A DNA stretch of 64,000 nucleotides from Xiphophorus maculatus (Eukaryota > Chordata > Actinopteri > Cyprinodontiformes > Poeciliidae). The notes beneath the pieces are model-generated. The model saw only the letters and a program-made list of their open reading frames with translations, had not been told where the DNA came from and searched no databases. Position numbers and translations under genes: made by a program. Numbering within the stretch: position 1 is the first letter of the stretch; every line of letters begins with the position of its first letter. The stretch lies in assembly GCF_002775205.1 (NCBI RefSeq), contig NC_036460.1, positions 372,501 to 436,500 on the forward strand. The letters are read 5' to 3'. Shown in pieces: positions 36,218-60,829 of this stretch.

Positions 36218-36881
36218 TGTAACCCTGCTGTATTTGTACTGTGTTATTTTGTATTTGTACTGTGCTATTTTGCTTTTCTGTATTCTTTTACTTTATGGGT
36301 AGTGTCCCTTTAAGAGAACGGAACGACATTACTTTACGGCAGCATCCCGACTGCAGTTGCTAAGGGAATTCCCGGGCTTTAGAGTTCAGAGCTGCTGCAG
36401 AGCAGAGACATGCTAGTCTCAGCCTGGCTGCATATTGCCTAACTTTGATGCTCATATGATGTTTCCCTGCTAGGTGAGCATTACTGGAGATTGGTAATGT
36501 CTGCATTGTTGTGAGAGGAACGTTGGGTCTTCGTGTGGCTGCAGAGGAGGAAGGAGAGGCTGCTGAATATTTCGTGTTTGTGGACACCGGCTGCCATCAT
36601 CATTTTGGGTCCCTATCCCAGTCAAGACAACCTTTTTCATTTGTATGCACCAGACACACACATACAAATATAGAGCTCTATATGAACTTATTTTTTTTTG
36701 CTGGCCAGCTTCTTTTGTTTTTTTTCCTTTACCAAGGACTCTGTTATAGTGAATGTTGTTCACTCTAAGATTTGAGTTGAGATGAAGTTGGATGTATTTC
36801 AGTCCAGAAATTTGTAATAAACAAAACTGGTTGATAGTAAACTGCTATCTGAACCCGACTAAGTTCTATTCTTTGGTTACA
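36218..36881 (+). repeat. 5' LTR (664 bp)
   Basis: Begins TGTAACCCTGCTG, ends TTCTTTGGTTACA. Differs from the 3' LTR by few substitutions (e.g. a C/T-run length change and CTTTTACTTT versus CGTTTACTTT) apart from the 3' LTR's extra 358 bp. Confidence 0.95.
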
Positions 36882-36900
36882 TCCAAGCAAGTAGAAAAAT

Positions 36901-36918
36901 TGGCGCCCGAACAGGGAC
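36901..36918 (+). other. Primer-binding site for tRNA-Lys
   Basis: TGGCGCCCGAACAGGGAC is complementary to the 3' end of tRNA-Lys(UUU), the primer site known from lentiviruses. It lies 19 nt after the LTR, farther than the few bases usual for gypsy elements. Confidence 0.9.
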
Positions 36919-37001
36919 TTGAAAGGCATTCATCTCATCTCTAATATTGTTGAACAAACCATATTTTCACAGCTTAACATCTGAGTCAAAAAAAAAAAAA
37001 A

Positions 37002-38660
37002 ATGGAGTTTTGTGAAATATATGGTTTTGACCCTGAATGCACTGTAATTCTTAAGGGTGTCCCAGCTACAACTAAACTGGATGATGTAAAAAGGGCCTTT
37101 GTAGCGCTTGATGATGTTATCAAAGTGCAATTCATTGACAGTCTCCCTGATTCCATTCTGTGCCAGTTCGGCGAAGGTATTACTCCTATGTTGTTGGACT
37201 GTGAGTACTCAGTTGTTGATTCATTATGGGAGGTTGTACAGATTGATGACTACTGCTCCCCTAAATGTGAAAATGAGTCATTCAGTCAGGAAGTAGTACC
37301 TCTTGCACGTGCCATTGGTAACATGACCACGTGTTTTCAGGAACAAGTGCACGAGTTGGCCTTAACATACAAAATGGACCCTGCTACAATAAGTCAGGTA
37401 GCTGCAAGTCGTATTTATGGAAAACATGAAGAAAGAAACATTGTATCATCAACTCCAGCATCTGCACTCAAAACCCAGCCAGTCACCCGTGCAAGACCAG
37501 CTGTCGCAGATGATGAGAACCATACCTCAAATCGTACACAGGCAGCAAACGAGACTGTATTAATCAGCCCTCTGCCTGCTGATGTCCAAAAAGTTATAGT
37601 AGAACATATTGTAAAACATGACTCACCAGTGCACCAGCCTCCTCCAAGAGAGCTACGGCTTTTCTCTGGTAACTTTCCAAAACCTCCAACAGAAGTAGAT
37701 TTTAGCATATGGCGGCTTCGAGCTAAGCAAGTGATAAACGACATTAGCCTATCAGAAGGGCAACAGCGCCGTATGATACTCGATAGCTTACTTACCCCTG
37801 CCTTAAATGTGGCTCTTTTCATTGGAGCCCAAGCCACACCAAGTGCTTACCTTCAAGAATTAGAGAAAGCATATGGTAATGTAACAGGAGGGGAAGAGCT
37901 GTATATTCAGTTTCTAGAGACACATCAGAACAGTGGGGAGAGGGCGTCTGACTACCTCCGTCGACTTCAAACTCTGCTGCAGGAAGTTGTAGAAAGCAGC
38001 GGTGTGGCCAAGCAAGACTTTGACTCTCAGTTACTAAAGCAGTTCCTCCGAGGCTGTTGGGATGATTCCTTAATAACTACACTGCGTCTGAAAGAGTCAG
38101 GTTATAGCCCACACACCATTTTGACGTTTTCAGAACTACTGTTCAAAATAAGAACATATGAAAAAGAGAGCCATTTAAAGGAAATGAGGAGAAAGCGACA
38201 TATGGGGGCAAGCTCAACCAAAGTCCATACCAGGACTCATTTCACAAGTGACACCTCAGAGCCCGCTGGCAACACACTCCCTCTAGGACCAGATGTCTAT
38301 TCTAGAGAGCACCTGGAAGAGAGGATCAGGCAGTTGGAAGCTGAGCTTCAGAGAAATGTGCCTGTTAAGCACCCTTATCCCTCCAAAGAAGAGAAACCAC
38401 TTCGGAAGCTCCACCAAAGAACTAAAGGCAGTCCTGTAACTTCAGCAGCCCCAACCACTTCACCAGCAAATCTCATGAAAGTTGGAAAGTTTTGTTATAA
38501 CTGTGGAGACGACGCTCATTTGCTACCGCAATGCACCAATCCAACCAATGCTGTCCTGGTGCAAAAGAAACTGTGTGCAAGACATCAAACCAGACAGAAT
38601 CAATTTACACTGAACCTACAAGACAAAACCTCTTCGCCAAACTTGGCTTTAAACAAGTAA
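37002..38660 (+). CDS. gag: Gypsy gag polyprotein (PNMA-type)
   Basis: A 552-codon frame from an ATG after a poly-A run. The N-terminal 80 residues (FCEIYGFDPECTVILKGVP, then KLDDVKRAFVALDDVIKVQFID) resemble the N-terminal domain of PNMA and ZCCHC12/18 proteins, genes domesticated from gypsy gag. A capsid-like helical region follows (RELRLFSGNFPKPP, then EVDFSIWRLRAKQVI; about residues 215-400). Next comes a basic coiled segment and one CCHC knuckle, CYNCGDDAHLLPQC (38493-38534). The frame ends TAA at 38658-38660, immediately after the frameshift heptamer. The product assembles the particle and packages RNA. Confidence 0.92.
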   Translation: MEFCEIYGFDPECTVILKGVPATTKLDDVKRAFVALDDVIKVQFIDSLPDSILCQFGEGITPMLLDCEYSVVDSLWEVVQIDDYCSPKCENESFSQEVVPLARAIGNMTTCFQEQVHELALTYKMDPATISQVAASRIYGKHEERNIVSSTPASALKTQPVTRARPAVADDENHTSNRTQAANETVLISPLPADVQKVIVEHIVKHDSPVHQPPPRELRLFSGNFPKPPTEVDFSIWRLRAKQVINDISLSEGQQRRMILDSLLTPALNVALFIGAQATPSAYLQELEKAYGNVTGGEELYIQFLETHQNSGERASDYLRRLQTLLQEVVESSGVAKQDFDSQLLKQFLRGCWDDSLITTLRLKESGYSPHTILTFSELLFKIRTYEKESHLKEMRRKRHMGASSTKVHTRTHFTSDTSEPAGNTLPLGPDVYSREHLEERIRQLEAELQRNVPVKHPYPSKEEKPLRKLHQRTKGSPVTSAAPTTSPANLMKVGKFCYNCGDDAHLLPQCTNPTNAVLVQKKLCARHQTRQNQFTLNLQDKTSSPNLALNK

Positions 38661-41600
38661 GGGCTCCTGCTAGGGAACAGGCAGGGGCCCAAAGTCAAAC
38701 GAGTTCCCTTGTTTTAAATCAGAGTATTGCTGAGCCATCTCATGTAACAGAAATCTCTCAGGTCCCCATTGGACTTGTGGGGAAGCCCTGTGATAGTGAA
38801 GCATGGTTGGATGGAGCTCAGTGCAAATGTATTATTGACACTGGGTCACAGGTGACCATAATATCTCAGTCATTTTACTCCCTTTACCTTTCCCACCGAC
38901 AGTTATTCTCTATAAAAGGGGCACTCGATATTGAAGGAGCAGCGGGGCAAAAGGTCCCTTATGTGGGATATGTAGAGGTGGAGGTTCAGTTCCCAAAAGA
39001 TGCATGTGGAACAGGCCAAGGCTATCATATCTTAGCTTTAGTCAGTCCAGACCAGACTTACAACAACGAGTACCCTCTTCTTGTTGGTACAAATGTCTTG
39101 CGTCTAATGACAAGAGATTGCAGGAAGATGGGTGGGACAAAATTTTTAGAAACTTTGCCCATTCAGGCCAGTTGGGTAATGGCTTATGCCAAGTGTCGTG
39201 AGTTGACAGATTCCCAAACAAAGAGTGCAAAAGTTCTCCGTGTCACACTCAGCAGCAAAGTACCTGTACACCTAAAGAGTGGTGAATTGTATACTTTAAA
39301 GGGTATCTGCCATTCTAAGCAGGGGAATGGTGAGTTTCAAGCTCTTGTATGTGGTGCAGAGGAAGCCCCTATACCAGGAGGCTTAATAGTTTATGATCAG
39401 ATTGTGGACGTAAAGTCTGAATCCCACAATAAGTTCCACCTAGCTGTCAAAAATGTTTCAGAACGTGACATAACTCTGTATCCAAAAACTCTCATTGCTG
39501 AGTGTTCCCCCATTGATTGGGCTGTGCCTATCACATCCAGCAAACCAGACATTTTACCAGATGCTGAAGTTCCCCAAGCACATTCCTTTTTGGTAGCTAG
39601 TGATGTAAAAGTAGCGCCAACATCTGAAACTCTCGATCTTGACTTTGGTGACAGCCCTATATCGCCCCAATTAAAAGAACACATGCAATGTAGAATCAAC
39701 ACTGAAGTTGCTAGTGCTTTTTCTAGGCATGATCTAGATGTTGGTAGCGTTGTAGGTGTCTCTCATCGTATTGAACTAGAACCTCATGTGCCGTTCAAAG
39801 AGAGAACAAGACGTGTCTCACCTGCAGACTTTGACGATTTGAAACGGCATCTTCAAGATCTTCTGGCTGTGGGTGTAATAGAAGAATCTCATAGTCCCTA
39901 TGCCTCTCCCGTTGTTCTAGTCCGTAAAAAGAATGGAGAGTTGCGAATGGTGGTGGATTACCGGAGACTAAACAATTTAACTAAAAAAGATGCTTACCCA
40001 TTACCTCGGATAGAGGAGACATTTTCCCTGTTGTCAGGTTCAAAGTGGTTCACCGTGTTGGATCTTAAAAGTGGATTTTATCAGCTGGATGTTGAACCTG
40101 CAGATCGACCAAAAACAGCGTTTACCACGCCGTTTGGTACCTGGCAGTTCCGTAGAATGCCACAAGGTTTGACTAACTCTCCAGCCACATTTCAGCGAAC
40201 TATGGAGAAAGTGATGGAAGGAATTAACCTCCAGGAGGTTGTTGCCTTCTTAGATGATCTTATCATATTCTCAAGCTCGATTGAAGAACATGAGGAGAGA
40301 TTAATGAAGGTCCTCAAACGCATTGCTGATTTTGGCCTCAAACTGTCCCTTTCCAAATGCAAATTCTTTCAGACTTCTGTGAAGTATTTGGGGCATGTAA
40401 TATCTGCCCAGGGGATAGAACCTGATCCAGAAAAGGTAGCTGCTGTGAAAGAATGGCCTCGACCTAAAACAGTTAAAGAGCTACGGTCATTCTTAGGTTT
40501 CACTGGCTATTACCGACGTTTTGTTAGGGATTATGCCAAAGTGGTTAGACCTCTGAATGATCTGTTGAAAGGAGACTGGAGCCCTCGGCATAAAAATTTT
40601 AGCCATTGGCCTCGCAAACAGTCACATCCACTTGGGGACAGATGGACCCCTATGTGTCAAACTGCATTTGAGCTCATCACTGAAAAGTTAACATCAGCTC
40701 CTGTGCTTGCTTTTTCCAACTGGCAGCTCCCATATCTGCTTCATACAGATGCTAGCATGACAGGGTTAGGCGCAGCTCTTTATCAGGTTCAGGATGGTCA
40801 GACCAGAGTGATAGCTTATGCAAGTCGAGGTCTCTCTAAGAGTGAAAGAAATTATCCTGTGCACAAATTAGAGTTTCTCGCACTTAAATGGGCAGTCAGT
40901 GAGAAGTTCCACGACTATTTGTATGGGGCTAGTTTCAAAGTACTGACAGATAATAACCCTCTAACATACGTGTTGACCAGTGCAAAGCTTGATGCCACAA
41001 GCCATAGGTGGCTTGCAGCGTTGTCATTGTACAACTTTGACATTCATTACAAGTCCGGTCAGCATAATGTTGATGCTGATGGGCTCTCTAGGAGGCCCCA
41101 CGAGCCACCTCACGATGATGAGGAGTCTCAAGAAATAGACAGGAGAATAACTACCCTATTGGATCGTGCCAGCCCATCCTCTGATGAGTTTAAGGTTTTG
41201 GATAGAGAAGTGGTGAACAGTTTGTACATGTGCCTTGGGGTGACCGATGTTGCAGATGCAGAGGACAGGCAGGGAATGGACAGGGAGATACCTGCAGTTG
41301 AGACACTTTTGTGTGATGAAGATGCTGTCCCAGAGGACCTGGAAGACCCAGTCTTAGGGCCAGGTCTCTCAGCATTGCCTGAAATGTCTAGAGATGACTG
41401 GTATTATTTGCAGAGAAATGATCAATCTTTGGCGAGGGTTATTCATTTTCTAGAAAATGAGCCCGATACTACGACACTAAACATGGTTGAAGAGTCAGAA
41501 GTGTCTTTACTTCTGCGGGAGAGGTCAAAACTAGTTTTGATAGAAGGAGTACTGTACCGTAAAGTTTGCAACCAAAGAGGTGAAACTTTTAATCAGCTTG

Positions 41601-43102
41601 TACTGCCTAGCAGCCACAGAGAAAGAGCTTTCGAAGGTGTCCATAAAGAGACAGGGCATATGGGCATAGAAAGAACTCTTGAGCTTGCTAGAGCAAGATT
41701 TTTTTGGCCAAAAATGGCTAAGTACATTGAGGCAAAGTGTAAAATCTGTGAAAGGTGTGTGAGAAGAAAGGCAAGGGTACAGAGAGCGTCTAAGTTAGTA
41801 AACATCAAAGTCAGTGGTCCTCTTGAACTGGTTTGCATGGATTTTTTATCTTTAGAACCTGACTCCAAAGACACTCGAAATATTTTGGTGATAACAGATC
41901 ACTACACCAAATATGCTCAGGCATATCCAACTAGAGATCAGACTGCCAAAACTGTTGCTGCAGTGTTGTGGGAGAATTTCATCAGTCACTATGGTTTTCC
42001 CCGCCGGCTGCATAGTGATCAGGGAGCTTGTTTTGAGTCTGAAGTCGTGGCGGAACTCTGCAAACTTGCTGGAATTTCCAAATCTCGAACTACGCCCTAC
42101 CATCCGAGGGGCAATCCAGTAGAAAGATTTAACAGAACTTTGCTCGATCTCTTGGGGACACTGGAGGACAAAAAGAAAGAAGAATGGAGGAAATATGTTA
42201 GGCCTCTGGTGCATGCCTACAATTGTACCAGGAATGATGTGACTGGGGAAGCTCCTTTTCTTTTAATGTTTGGTAGAGAGCCACGTCTCCCCATCGACAT
42301 TTGCTTTGGCATCAGCCCTCAAGGTTACAACCACAAAACACATTCACAGTATGTGAGAGACCTAAAGAAAAGGCTTAAACATGCATATGAGTTGGCCTCC
42401 AAAAATGCAGAGAAGAGAATGTTGCTGAACAAAAGGCGTTGGGATGCCAAAGTGACTGCCATGCCTTTGGAAGTAGGTGACAGAGTTCTTATAAGAAATC
42501 TGAGTCTAAGAAAGAAACACAAGATTTCTGACAAGTGGGAACCCATTGTTCATATTGTTGTTAAACAGCCTGATGAAAGTATCCCAGTTTATGTCGTGAC
42601 ACCAGAGGATGGAGAGGGCAGAGACAGGGTTCTGCATCGAGACATGCTTCTCCCTTGCGGATTCCTACCAGCAACAGGAAGACCAGATGGAGACGGGGTG
42701 GCCCCGATACCCCTGGTGCAGTCTTCAGTGACAAATGATGAAGAGAATACAGATCAGGAACCACAGTGGGAGGACGCAGGAACTTCTTTGCAGAGTGTGC
42801 CACCGTCACAAAATGCCCTGAATCCCAATGCTTCTGAGTTCATTTCGGAACAAAGAGATTTGGCAGGGTCAGTGGCTGAAGTTAGTCCAGTTTTACCACG
42901 TTCAAGACTCCAAAGAAGGCGAGTTCAACCAGCCTACCTCAGTGACTACCAGGTTGGCTCTAAAGTTCATTTTCAACAACACAACTTATGTTCCCCGACA
43001 CAGCAGACACTGGTTTGTGGTTTTTTGGTGTCCTTGCAACAACAACTTGCAGGGTTAGTTCAGTCCCTGACTACTGGTAGTGACGTGGACGTCACATTTT
43101 AA
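38531..43102 (+). CDS. pol: Gypsy pol polyprotein (PR-RT-RH-IN), expressed by -1 frameshift
   Basis: Open frame of 1523 codons, -1 relative to gag; the translated part should begin at the heptamer at 38648. Order: aspartic protease with IIDTGSQ (DTG at 38837-38845), reverse transcriptase with VVDYRRLN and FLDD (40247-40258), RNase H with HTDAS (40742-40756), an H2C2 zinc finger (HKETGH..CKICERC) and an integrase core with Asp 41840, Asp 42017 and Glu 42122 as the DDE triad, then a GPY/F-like module (DKWEPIVHIV, 42530-42560). PR-RT-RH-IN order defines Ty3/gypsy as against copia. All catalytic residues I can check are present and no stop interrupts the frame. Confidence 0.95.
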   Translation: MHQSNQCCPGAKETVCKTSNQTESIYTEPTRQNLFAKLGFKQVRAPAREQAGAQSQTSSLVLNQSIAEPSHVTEISQVPIGLVGKPCDSEAWLDGAQCKCIIDTGSQVTIISQSFYSLYLSHRQLFSIKGALDIEGAAGQKVPYVGYVEVEVQFPKDACGTGQGYHILALVSPDQTYNNEYPLLVGTNVLRLMTRDCRKMGGTKFLETLPIQASWVMAYAKCRELTDSQTKSAKVLRVTLSSKVPVHLKSGELYTLKGICHSKQGNGEFQALVCGAEEAPIPGGLIVYDQIVDVKSESHNKFHLAVKNVSERDITLYPKTLIAECSPIDWAVPITSSKPDILPDAEVPQAHSFLVASDVKVAPTSETLDLDFGDSPISPQLKEHMQCRINTEVASAFSRHDLDVGSVVGVSHRIELEPHVPFKERTRRVSPADFDDLKRHLQDLLAVGVIEESHSPYASPVVLVRKKNGELRMVVDYRRLNNLTKKDAYPLPRIEETFSLLSGSKWFTVLDLKSGFYQLDVEPADRPKTAFTTPFGTWQFRRMPQGLTNSPATFQRTMEKVMEGINLQEVVAFLDDLIIFSSSIEEHEERLMKVLKRIADFGLKLSLSKCKFFQTSVKYLGHVISAQGIEPDPEKVAAVKEWPRPKTVKELRSFLGFTGYYRRFVRDYAKVVRPLNDLLKGDWSPRHKNFSHWPRKQSHPLGDRWTPMCQTAFELITEKLTSAPVLAFSNWQLPYLLHTDASMTGLGAALYQVQDGQTRVIAYASRGLSKSERNYPVHKLEFLALKWAVSEKFHDYLYGASFKVLTDNNPLTYVLTSAKLDATSHRWLAALSLYNFDIHYKSGQHNVDADGLSRRPHEPPHDDEESQEIDRRITTLLDRASPSSDEFKVLDREVVNSLYMCLGVTDVADAEDRQGMDREIPAVETLLCDEDAVPEDLEDPVLGPGLSALPEMSRDDWYYLQRNDQSLARVIHFLENEPDTTTLNMVEESEVSLLLRERSKLVLIEGVLYRKVCNQRGETFNQLVLPSSHRERAFEGVHKETGHMGIERTLELARARFFWPKMAKYIEAKCKICERCVRRKARVQRASKLVNIKVSGPLELVCMDFLSLEPDSKDTRNILVITDHYTKYAQAYPTRDQTAKTVAAVLWENFISHYGFPRRLHSDQGACFESEVVAELCKLAGISKSRTTPYHPRGNPVERFNRTLLDLLGTLEDKKKEEWRKYVRPLVHAYNCTRNDVTGEAPFLLMFGREPRLPIDICFGISPQGYNHKTHSQYVRDLKKRLKHAYELASKNAEKRMLLNKRRWDAKVTAMPLEVGDRVLIRNLSLRKKHKISDKWEPIVHIVVKQPDESIPVYVVTPEDGEGRDRVLHRDMLLPCGFLPATGRPDGDGVAPIPLVQSSVTNDEENTDQEPQWEDAGTSLQSVPPSQNALNPNASEFISEQRDLAGSVAEVSPVLPRSRLQRRRVQPAYLSDYQVGSKVHFQQHNLCSPTQQTLVCGFLVSLQQQLAGLVQSLTTGSDVDVTF
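38648..38709 (+). promoter_or_regulatory. Programmed -1 ribosomal frameshift signal (heptamer plus pseudoknot)
   Basis: The gag frame reads GC[T TTA AAC] AAG TAA: a canonical U_UUA_AAC slippery heptamer at 38648-38654, two codons before the gag stop. After a 6-nt spacer comes a 10-bp stem (38661-38670 with 38681-38690, one G-U pair) and a 10-nt loop. Loop bases AGGGAAC (38672-38678) can pair with GTTCCCT at 38703-38709, forming an H-type pseudoknot. Slippage by -1 joins gag to pol. Confidence 0.9.
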
Positions 43103-43113
43103 GTGGGGGAGGA
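43103..43113 (+). other. Polypurine tract
   Basis: GTGGGGGAGGA directly before the 3' LTR; the plus-strand DNA primer in LTR elements. Confidence 0.85.
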
Positions 43114-44135
43114 TGTAACCCTGCTGTATTTGTACTGTGTTATTTTGTATTTGTACTGTGCTATTTTGCTTTTCTGTATTCGTTTACTTTATGGGTAGTG
43201 TCCCTTTAAGAGAACGGAACGACATTACTTTACGGCAGCATCCCGACTGCAGTTGCTAAGGGAATTCCCGGGCTTTAGAGTTCAGAGCTGCTGCAGAGCA
43301 GAGACATGCTAGTCTCAGCCTGGCTGCATATTGCCTAACTTTGATGCTCATATGATGTTTCCCTGCTAGGTGAGCATTACTGGAGATCTGTAATGTCGTA
43401 TGTGTTCTAACTTTATTTACTAAGTTGTCGCTAATGCGGTAATGCTCTAGAAACCAAACTCCTGTTTTACCATGGGTAATGTGAGTTAAAATGACTGTCA
43501 AGTTTGTTATGTTAAGTGAAATATTTAATTTTCATTGATGTTCATAAGGTGCATATTTTATTATTTCATTTTATTATTTTAAATGCTGTTTTAAATTGAA
43601 GCCCACTGCAGTTGCTAAGGGAATTCCCGGGCTTTAGAGTTCAGAGCTGCTGCAGAGCAGAGACATGCTAGTCTCAGCCTGGCTGCATATTGCCTAACTT
43701 TGATGCTCATATGATGTTTCCCTGCTAGGTGAGCATTACTGGAGATTGGTAATGTCTGCATTGTTGTGAGAGGAACGTTGGGTCTTCGTGTGGCTGCAGA
43801 GGAGGAAGGAGAGGCTGCTGAATATTTCGTGTTTGTGGACACCGGCTGCCATCATCATTTTGGGTCCCTATCCCAGTCAAGACAACCTTTTTCATTTGTA
43901 TGCACCAGACACACACATACAAATATAGAGCTCTATATGAACTTATTTTTTTTGCTGGCCAGCTTCTTTTGTTTTTTTTCCTTTACCAAGGACTCTGTTA
44001 TAGTGAATGTTGTTCACTCTAAGATTTGAGTTGAGATGAAGTTGGATGTATTTCAGTCCAGAAATTTGTAATAAACAAAACTGGTTGATAGTAAACTGCT
44101 ATCTGAACCCGACTAAGTTCTATTCTTTGGTTACA
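43114..44135 (+). repeat. 3' LTR (1022 bp) with internal 359-bp tandem duplication
   Basis: The segment starting ACTGCAGTTGCTAAGG occurs at 43246 and again at 43605. Each first 144 bp matches the 5' LTR (36350-36493); the 215 bp between them (43390-43604) are absent from the 5' LTR. Confidence 0.9.
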
Positions 44136-44818
44136 TTTACTGCCTGTAAGGTGAACAAAATAAACGCGCCAAAGTTTCCCCACAACGACGAGCCGCCTGT
44201 CTGATTCCTCTCCTGCACGGAACACACCCCACCCTCACACTAACACAACGCAGAGTCCATCGGGTGTCTTCCAGCAGCTGCAGGGTTAAAGAGGGAAAGC
44301 CTGGGTTACATGAGCAAAATAAATAAACCAGAATATTTTAAAGTTAAAAAAATTCTTCAAAAGCATAAAGATTGATCAAGAATTTTATTCATCAACTACA
44401 TATTATGCAACAACAAAAACACCTCAAACAAATATTGAGATAATATCTGAATATGGCTAAAAAATGAATTTGTTTCCCCTGCTGGGATGGAAACGTGTCG
44501 ACATGGAGACCGCAGCGCGTCAGACCTTCAGGTCAAAACTCATTTATCTGAGCAGATTCACCTACAAACAATCAGAACCGTCAACATGCATTTATCTCTG
44601 AACCGATCAGCGGTTCGGGTTGAAGCTGTGAGTGAAATGATGAGCAGGCTGCAACAACAAAAGCACAAAAATATCAGTTTTCATATTTTAATGCAGAAAA
44701 TCAACCGGAAACAGAGATCTGGTCAGAACCGTGACCCCGTCCCGCTCAGCCTCAAGGATCTGGACTCAGTCAACTGCAGTCCAACCTGCTGAGGTCAGAG
44801 TTCAGTCCAGTCCAGTCC

Positions 44819-44897
<79 letters not shown>

Positions 44898-45017
44898 AGG
44901 CCTCCTAAAGCACAACCCAAAGCTCCAGGGACCCGCTGGTCCAGTCAGCTGCCGGCTGCGGGCCTCATGGCCCCGGATCCAGATCAGAACCGGACCAGAA
45001 CCAGTTCCTCCGCTCCA
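44136..45017. other. Region between gypsy element and triap1, including triap1 3'UTR
   Basis: Holds a (GT)n array (44820-44894). A TTTATT on plus near 44379 would be an AATAAA for triap1 on minus. No other gene seen. Confidence 0.5.
44820..44894. repeat. (GT)37 microsatellite
   Basis: Uninterrupted TG repeat, about 75 bp, roughly 120 bp beyond the triap1 stop codon, so within its presumed 3'UTR. Confidence 0.98.
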
Positions 45018-60693
<15,676 letters not shown>

Positions 60694-60797
60694 GGGCCGC
60701 CGGCCCCGGACGCTCCGCTCTCCTTCTGTTCTGCTTTTAGTGCTTTCATGATCTGTCAGGTCTTTGAATTCTGGCTCCCAACCAAACGTGTCGCATG

Positions 60798-60803
60798 AAT
60801 AAA
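60798..60803 (+). terminator. Poly(A) signal of supt5h
   Basis: AATAAA 105 bp after the supt5h stop, giving a short 3'UTR of about 120 nt. Confidence 0.7.
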
Positions 60804-60829
60804 CTGTGAACCGGTCCGGATCCAGGTTT

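Larger units (their letters stand above)
36218..44135 (+). mobile_element. Ty3/gypsy LTR retrotransposon with intact gag and pol
   Basis: Order: 5' LTR (36218-36881), lysine-tRNA primer site (36901-36918), gag (37002-38660), pol (38531-43102), polypurine tract (43103-43113), 3' LTR (43114-44135). LTR ends are TGTAAC...TTACA. No env frame exists between pol and the polypurine tract. Flanks TTGA (36214-36217) and TTTA (44136-44139) fit a 4-bp target duplication with one change. Both frames are uninterrupted and the LTRs nearly identical outside one duplication, so the insertion is recent and possibly still competent. The gag N-terminus is of the PNMA/ZCCHC12 type. Confidence 0.95.
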
